In this document: positions 58,718 to 64,000 of the stretch, piece after piece
Layout: each line of letters starts with the position of its first letter
Numbering within the stretch: position 1 is the first letter of the stretch
Source of the DNA: Myxococcales bacterium
GTDB lineage: Bacteria > Myxococcota_A > Bradymonadia > UBA7976 > UBA1532
Direction: 5' to 3'
Assembly (NCBI GenBank): GCA_020633555.1
Contig: JACKDL010000026.1
Coordinates: 1 to 64,000, forward strand
Length of the DNA stretch: 64,000 bases
Program-made: the position numbers and the translations under genes
Notes under the pieces: generated by a model
Databases searched by the model: none
The model's input: the letters and a program-made list of their open reading frames with translations, nothing else
Told to the model about the DNA's origin: nothing

Positions 58718-60701
58718 CAGTCGCACCCTCGCACCCAGCTCGAGGGCCCCGGCGGGGCGGGCTGCCCCTCGCCGTCGGCGCCCAGGCCGCCCAGCGCGGC
58801 GCTCAGCTCGGGCAGGGCCTGCACGTCGGGCCCGCCGTTGTGGCACTGCACGGCGACGGCGCCGCCGCCCGCGCCGTTGCCGCCGTGCCCGCCCGGGCCG
58901 CCGGGCACACCGTCCTGGCCGCGGGTGGGGTCGATGTAGTGAGGGGCCCCGCCGCCGGGCAGGCCACCGCGGCCGCCAGGGGCCCCTTCGCCGCTGGGGC
59001 CACCGGGCGCCCCTGGCCGCCGGGACCGGCCGCGAAGCGCCCGCGGGTGATCTGCAGCCCCGGCGACTCCACCATGAACAGCGCGAAGGTCCAGCCGCCG
59101 CCCTGGCCGCCCTGACCGCCCTGGCCACCGCAGCCGCCCGCACCGCCGCCGCCGCCCGAGGCGCCGAGCGCGCAGCCCTCAGGGCGGATGCCGCCGTGGC
59201 CGCCGCGCCCGCCCGCGCCATGGGCGCCCACCCAGCCAGGTTGGCCGTCGCCGGCGCTGGCCCACCAGCCCTCGGCCGTGACCTGGCCGCCGGGCTCGCC
59301 GGGGGCGCCCACCAGCGGGCCCTCGCGCGGCACGGCGGGCAGCCCGGGATCGCCGGGGATGGGGCCGGGGCAGGTGTAGCGCCCCGAGCCGCCCCGACCG
59401 CCGGCCGGGCTGCGCTGCTCGTCGTGGCACAGGGTGCCTGCGCCGCCCTCGCCGCCCAGCACCTCGCCCACGTCCTCGGGGTCGCACAGGTACTCGTCGT
59501 TGCCGGCGTTGCACCAGTCGCCGGTGACGATGGCGCCCGCGTCGCGGCCGATCTGGCCGCGCATGTCGGCGTCGCGGTCCCGACCGGGCTCGCCGGCCTC
59601 GCCGGGCAGGCCGTCGCCGCCGTGGCCCACCTCGACGTCCACGTCCACCAGCATCAGCCCGGGGGCCCGCAGGGCGCGGATCCCGTAGGCCGTGACCCCG
59701 CCCTCGCGGCGCAGATCCGGGGTGCGGACGATGACGTTCGACAGCAGCGTGGGCCGCTCGATGTCCACGGCGTCCACGGCCACCAGGCGGCCGTCGGCGA
59801 TGTGCACGGGATCCACCTCCACCCGCGGGCGCAGGGCGCCCGTGGGCCGGAAGTCGGGGCCACGGGTGTAGCCGCCGTAGATGCTCACGCCGTCCTGCAC
59901 CTGGAAGGGCGCGGTGAACGTGGGCGCGCCGCCGATGACCACGCCGCGAACGTTGCGGGCGGCGGCCGCGGCGATGGCCTCGTTCAGGCTGCGGAAGGGG
60001 GCCTCCCGGCTCCCATCGCCGGGGCCGTCATCATAGTCGGCGTCCACATACACGAAGGTGCTGCCGTCGCGGGTGCTGTCACACTCCACCTCGGCGGGGT
60101 CGAGCCCGGGCAGGGTGATGTCGGTGCACACCGGCACGCCGGCCACTGCGTCGCAGCGCTCGCGGCCCAGATCGCACAGGCCACAGGGCTGCTCGGGGGG
60201 CCCCACGCAGGCGTTGCCGAACACGATGCGGCCGGCCACCACCTCGGGGGTGGGATCGCAGTAGTCCGTGGGGCAGGCGTTCAGGCCGCAGGGCCGGGGG
60301 GCCTCGTCGGGGCAGTCGCCGTCCAGGCAGCGGCAGACCTGGCCCCCGCAGGTGATGGGCGTGTACTGGCACGCGCCGCCTTCACATCCCAGCGGGATCG
60401 CGCAGGGGCGCGGCGGGCAGTCAGCGCCGAACTGCGCGGGATCACAGGAGCAAATGCCGCAGTCCAGCACGCCGCCGCAGCCGTCTTCCAGGGCGCCGCA
60501 TGCGTCAGCCGGGCATGCCAGCGGCACGCAGGCGTCGGCCGCGCCGCCATCGGCGGGGGCCCCCCCGCTGCCGCCGCCCCCCTCGCCGCCCGCACCGCCG
60601 CCGTCCAGCATGCCGCCATCGCCCGCGGCGCCGGGATCGCCGCCGCCGCCGTCACACGCGCACACGGCCGCCGTCAGCAGCGCGATCCAGACAACTCTCA
60701 T
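58717..60701 (-). CDS. Family A lipoprotein (copy 2) with an apparent 1-base frameshift
   Basis: A lipoprotein (MRVVWIALLTAAVCAC) that is Cys-rich, then beta-helix-like (APFRSLNEAIAAAAARNVRG, VQDGVSIYGGYTRGP), then Gly-rich (GRYTCPGPIPGDPGL, GGAGGCGGQGGQGGQGGG). At the CCCC run 59010-59013 the frame shifts: the annotated frame turns to PVAPAAKGPLAAAV. A second frame gives GAPGGPSGEGAPGGRG and then MPGGPGGHGGNGAGGGAVAV to WVRGCD. One extra base would give 662 codons, including the stop, and place the stop at 58717 in TGATG with the next start. Closest relative: the gene at 62892-64000. Confidence 0.7.
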
Positions 60702-60710
60702 GGGAACCCC

Positions 60711-60727
60711 CCGGCGATGGTCGCCGG
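60711..60727 (-). promoter_or_regulatory. Perfect short hairpin just upstream of a family A start
   Basis: CCGGCGA (60711-60717) and TCGCCGG (60721-60727) pair perfectly around TGG, about 10 bases before the ATG at 60701 on the minus strand, within the only sizeable gap (106 bases) of the lipoprotein operon. It may modulate translation or mark a processing site; a promoter in this gap is possible but not identifiable. Confidence 0.4.
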
Positions 60728-60807
60728 AGGGAGCAAAACAGACGGGCCCGAGGGGCTGCAACCGTTGCGTCCCGGTCACTGGAAACCCTGTCAGGCTTCG
60801 GGTCGGC

Positions 60808-62892
60808 TCAGGGGCCGCAGTTCACCAGGGCACCGGCTCGGCCGGCGGGGGCCGCCGAGGCGTTCAGCTCCAGGTGTGCCGCGGCGCCCGCGCCCGCCTG
60901 GCCCACGGTGAAGGCTTCGGCTGGGGCGTCCAGAGTGGTCTCGACACACAGCACGCCGGCGGAGTCACCCCCGGCGCCGTTGCCGCCGGGCCCACCGGGG
61001 TGGCCCGCGCCGCCGGCCTCGCCCGCGGTGGCGCGGCTGGGGCCATCGTAGGGGTCCCGGCCCGGCGATCCGCCCTGGCCGCCGGCGAGCCCCGCGCTCC
61101 CCAGGCCGCCGGGGGCGCCCGCGCCGCCGTCCCCGACCGTCGCGGTGACATCGAGCAGGCGCAGGCCGGTGGAGCGCACCGCCAGGACGCCCACGGCTGA
61201 GCCGCCGCCCCCGCCTGGGCGGCCGCCGAAGCCGCCGCAGCCCCCTGCGCCGCCGCCGCCGCCGCTGGCGCCGAAGTGACAGCCCTCGAAGAAGTCGGAG
61301 CTGCCGCCGGCGCCCGGCCGCCCGCCGACGCCCGGCAAGCCCGGCGCCCCCGAGCCCAGGCTGGCCCAGCGGCCCAGCGCGTCCAGCGCACCGCCCGGCT
61401 GGCCCGGCGCGCCCGCGCGGCGGTTGATCTGGTCCTCGGGCCAGGCCGGGTGCGTGCCCGGGGTGGTCCCCTGGCACACGGTGACGAGGGGCCCCGCCTG
61501 ACCGCCGGGGTGGGCCAGGCTGCGGATCCCGTCCAGGTCCGCGGGGCAGACCGCGCCCCAAGCGCCTCGCGCGCCCGGGATCACGGGGCCCACGGGATTG
61601 GGGGTGCTGCAGGGCATGCTGCAGCCTGGGAATGCCTCGCACATCTGGTTGTAGAGGTCGTCGCAGCCGCCGGCGCCCAAGGCGCCTGGGGCGTCGATGC
61701 CGGGGGCGCCGTCCATGAGGGCGGGGTCGAGGTCTGCGGCGACGGCCGCCGCGTCGGCGCCCGGCCAGCCGGCGCCCGCGCCGGCGACCGTGATGTGGAC
61801 GTCTTCGAGCGTGAGGGCGGGGCTGTCCACCGCCAGCACGCCCAGGGTGTGGACGCCGGCCACCCCGTCTTCGCGGGTGCCCTCGGGCGGGGGCGGGGCG
61901 TCCACCACCAGGTCCAGCCCCACGACGCCGCCCTGTGTGGCGACGCCCAAGGCCCGAAGCGCCACGATCTGGCCGTTGGCGACGGCCTGCGCGGTGGCGG
62001 TGCCCCGCACGGTCGGGCGGTCTTCGCTGGGCTGAAAGTGGGGGTGCCCGGAGTAGCCGCCGCGCAGCGTCACCCCGTCCCGCAGCGTCACCGGGCCCGG
62101 GAGCTCGCCGCTGCCCCCCACCACCACCAGGCCCACGTGGGCCAGGGCGGCCAGATCCAGCGCCGCCGCCAGGTCGCTGAAGGGCGCCTGCCGCGTGCCG
62201 CGCTGCGGGCCGGCGTAGTCCGGGTCCACGAAGAGCACGAGGTGCTCGCAGGAGCGCCCCTGGGCGGCCTCCACGGGGATCAGGTCGTCGCAGCTCAGCG
62301 CGCCCGTCTCAGCGTCGCAGGCGCTGGTGGACACCCCGCAGGCGCCGCAGGGCAGGGCCTCGACGGGCACGCAGCGGTTCAAGAAGCCGCCCTGGCCGTC
62401 GGGGCTGGGGTCGCACACCTGGGCGTCGCAGCCGGCCCCACAGCGGCGCGGGGTGGCGTCGTCGCAGGGTTCGGCCTCGCAGGCGCACTCGACCTCACCG
62501 CAGGTGACGGGCGCGTAGGCGCAGGCCCCCGCCTCGCAGCGGGCGGCGGCGCAGGGGGCCGGGGCGCAGTCGAGGGCTTCGGTACAGGGGCAGCCTTCGC
62601 CCTGGCAGGCGCAGCCGCCCTGACAGTCCAGGACCCCGCCGCAGCCGTCCGGTCGGGGCCCGCAGGCGTCGGCGGCGCAGGCCGCCGGCTCACAGCCGCC
62701 GCCGTCCGCGCCACCCTGGTCCGCCGGGCCCACGTCCGTGCCGCCCCCGTCCAGCGGGGTGCCGTCGGGGGAGCCGCCGTCGAGGGAGCCGCCGTCGATC
62801 GAGGGGCCGCCGTCGCCCCGCGTGATGGCGCCGCCGCCCTCGCACCCAACCAGGGCCCAGAGGGCCAGGACACCGAACCGCATGAGCCGCAT
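60808..62892 (-). CDS. Family A lipoprotein (copy 3)
   Basis: A 694-residue lipoprotein. The ATG at 62892 (MRLMRFGVLALWALVGC, lipobox LVGC) overlaps the upstream gene's stop (TGATG); ATGs at 62901 and 62883 are alternatives. The linker is rich in DGG (SIDGGSLDGGSPDGTPLDGG). Domains follow the family A order: Cys-rich (CACQGEGCPCTEALDC), beta-helix-like (APFSDLAAALDLAALAHVGL, LRDGVTLRGGYSGHPHFQ) and Gly-rich (RRAGAPGQPGGALDALGRWA, GGAGGCGGFGGRPGGGG), ending LVNCGP. It shares long identical stretches with copy 1 in all parts. Confidence 0.8.
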   Translation of the reverse strand: MRLMRFGVLALWALVGCEGGGAITRGDGGPSIDGGSLDGGSPDGTPLDGGGTDVGPADQGGADGGGCEPAACAADACGPRPDGCGGVLDCQGGCACQGEGCPCTEALDCAPAPCAAARCEAGACAYAPVTCGEVECACEAEPCDDATPRRCGAGCDAQVCDPSPDGQGGFLNRCVPVEALPCGACGVSTSACDAETGALSCDDLIPVEAAQGRSCEHLVLFVDPDYAGPQRGTRQAPFSDLAAALDLAALAHVGLVVVGGSGELPGPVTLRDGVTLRGGYSGHPHFQPSEDRPTVRGTATAQAVANGQIVALRALGVATQGGVVGLDLVVDAPPPPEGTREDGVAGVHTLGVLAVDSPALTLEDVHITVAGAGAGWPGADAAAVAADLDPALMDGAPGIDAPGALGAGGCDDLYNQMCEAFPGCSMPCSTPNPVGPVIPGARGAWGAVCPADLDGIRSLAHPGGQAGPLVTVCQGTTPGTHPAWPEDQINRRAGAPGQPGGALDALGRWASLGSGAPGLPGVGGRPGAGGSSDFFEGCHFGASGGGGGAGGCGGFGGRPGGGGGSAVGVLAVRSTGLRLLDVTATVGDGGAGAPGGLGSAGLAGGQGGSPGRDPYDGPSRATAGEAGGAGHPGGPGGNGAGGDSAGVLCVETTLDAPAEAFTVGQAGAGAAAHLELNASAAPAGRAGALVNCGP

Positions 62893-64000
62893 CAGTCGCA
62901 CCCCATCAGCCAGGCCGAGGGCCCGGGGAGCGCCGGGGCCCCCACGCCGTCGGCGCCCGATCCACCCGCGGCCGCGCTCAGCTCAGGCAGCGCCGACACC
63001 TCGGGCCCGCCCCCGTGGCACAGCACGGCCACCGAGCCACCGCCGGCGCCATTCCCGCCGGGGCCGCCGGGGCCGCCGGGCTGGCCGGCCTGGCCCTGTG
63101 TGGGTTCGAAGCCGTGACCGTCAGCGCCGCCCCCGGGCAGTACCGCCGCAGCCGCCAGGGCTCCCCGCCTCCGCCGACGCCGCTCGCGCCGCCGGCGCCG
63201 CCGGGCCGGCGGCGAACCGGCCGCGCACGATCTGCAGCCGGGGAGTCCACCATGAACAGCGCGAAGGCCCAGCCGCCGCCCTGGCCGCCTTCGCCGCCCA
63301 GGCCCCCGCAGCCGCCCGCGCCGCCGCCGCCGCCCGAGGCTCCCAGCCCGCACATGGGGTACGGGCGCACGCCGCCGAAGCCGCCGCGCCCCCCCGCGCC
63401 GTGGGCGCCCACCTGCCCGGAGGTGCCGTCGCCGTCGCTGTGCCACCAGCCGTCTGCGTCGGGGGCGCCGGTGGGTCGACCCGGTGCGCCCGCCAGCGTG
63501 CCGGGCCGCTCGATGGCGGGCAGCCCGAGCTCGCCGGGGATGGGCCCCGGGCACGTGTAGCGGCCACTGCCGCCGCGGCCCCCGGCCGGCGCCCGCTGCC
63601 CGTCGTGGCAGGCAGTGCCCGCGCCGCCCTCGCCGCCCAGCACCTCGCCGTGCCACTCGGGATCGCAGTAGAAGACCTGGCCGTCCGCCTCGCACAGCGC
63701 ACCGGCCGGTGCGGTGTCACGGCCGAGCTGCCCGTCCTGTTCGGCGTCGTTCACCCGCCCGGGCTCGCCGGGGGCGCCCGCTGCGCCGTCGCCGGCGGCG
63801 CCCACCTGCACGTCCACATCCACCAGGATGAGCCCCGGGGCTCGCAGCGCCCGCACGCCATAGCCGTGCACCCCGGGCTCGCGGCGCAGATCGGGGGTGC
63901 GGACGATGAAGTTCGACAGCAGCGTGGGCCGCTCGATGTCCACCGCGTCCACCGCCACCAGGCGGCCGTCGGCCACATGCACGGGATCCACCTCCACCCG
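62892..64000 (-). CDS. Family A lipoprotein (copy 4), 5' truncated by the window and frameshifted
   Basis: The N-terminus lies beyond 64000. Visible text is the beta-helix end (VDAVDIERPTLLSNFIVRT) and Gly-rich part (GGEGGAGTACHDGQRAPAGG, GRYTCPGPIPGELGL), nearly identical to copy 2. After FALFMVDSP near 63240 the frame breaks: RLQIVRGRFAAGP reads in a second frame, then GADGHGFEPTQGQAG to SAWLMGCD in a third. By comparison with copy 2 two bases are missing in the CCGG run near 63240 and more indels lie at 63130-63220. The stop at 62892 overlaps the next start. Confidence 0.65.

Noticed and set aside
54011..58939. Plus-strand open frame of about 1640 codons opposite family B copy 2
   Set aside because: It is the complement of a gene with a clear lipobox, Cys-rich start and a conserved paralogue; the plus frame has none of these.
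51973..64000. PE-PGRS or collagen identity for the glycine-rich proteins
   Set aside because: Glycine runs are mixed with Cys and lack Gly-X-Y periodicity and a PE domain, so I describe them as Gly-rich only.

Overview
The window is very GC-rich, densely coded bacterial chromosomal DNA. No gap between the genes called here exceeds about 175 bases, and I saw no tRNA, rRNA, CRISPR array, insertion sequence or prophage. The gene content points to a predatory or social deltaproteobacterium-like organism, most probably Myxococcota or a related lineage. The reasons are the large number of lipoproteins with Gly/Asp/Met-rich or Cys-rich linkers after the lipobox, the caspase-FGE fusion, the VIT/VWA protein next to a MerR regulator, the major-vault-protein-like gene and the very high GC. 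This placement is inference; there is no marker gene to fix the taxon.

Layout. 1-2751 holds a truncated membrane protein, an FKBP prolyl isomerase and a secreted caspase-FGE protein. 2781-6141 (minus) is a type VI secretion ClpV ATPase with a long C-terminal extension and an apparent frameshift. 6295-9990 holds small lipoproteins and a DUF6029-type outer membrane protein. 9987-15847 (minus) is a run of secreted thioredoxin-fold and PPC-domain lipoproteins. 15932-19010 is a MerR regulator coupled to a VIT/VWA protein behind a perfect palindrome that contains a -35-like hexamer. 19105-23876 has a Spy-like protein, a patatin, an M28 peptidase lipoprotein and a GAF histidine kinase. 24024-26396 is a bacterial homologue of the eukaryotic major vault protein, convergent with a membrane-anchored pentapeptide-repeat protein. 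26411-42574 is mixed housekeeping and envelope content: SRPBCC, an RtcB-lipoprotein-outer-membrane-protein operon, MAPEG, SelO, PI-PLC, GST, GH13, Uma2 and a ClC-CBS-EIIA fusion. 42664-46640 has a multicopper oxidase lipoprotein and DNA polymerase IV.

The right 17 kb (46659 to the end, all minus strand) is a cluster of paralogous large lipoproteins. Two families alternate. Family A (650-710 residues) is Cys-rich, beta-helix-like and then glycine-rich. Family B (about 1520-1540 residues) has a helical region and a conserved C-terminus. Most junctions are ATGA, GTGA or TGATG overlaps or a 1-base gap, so the set is translationally coupled. It is the best candidate here for an undescribed surface or secreted assembly. 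Two of its genes, and clpV, carry apparent frameshifts in G/C runs.

The two observations I rate highest are the vault-like protein at 24024-26396 and the A/B lipoprotein operon at 46659-64000.
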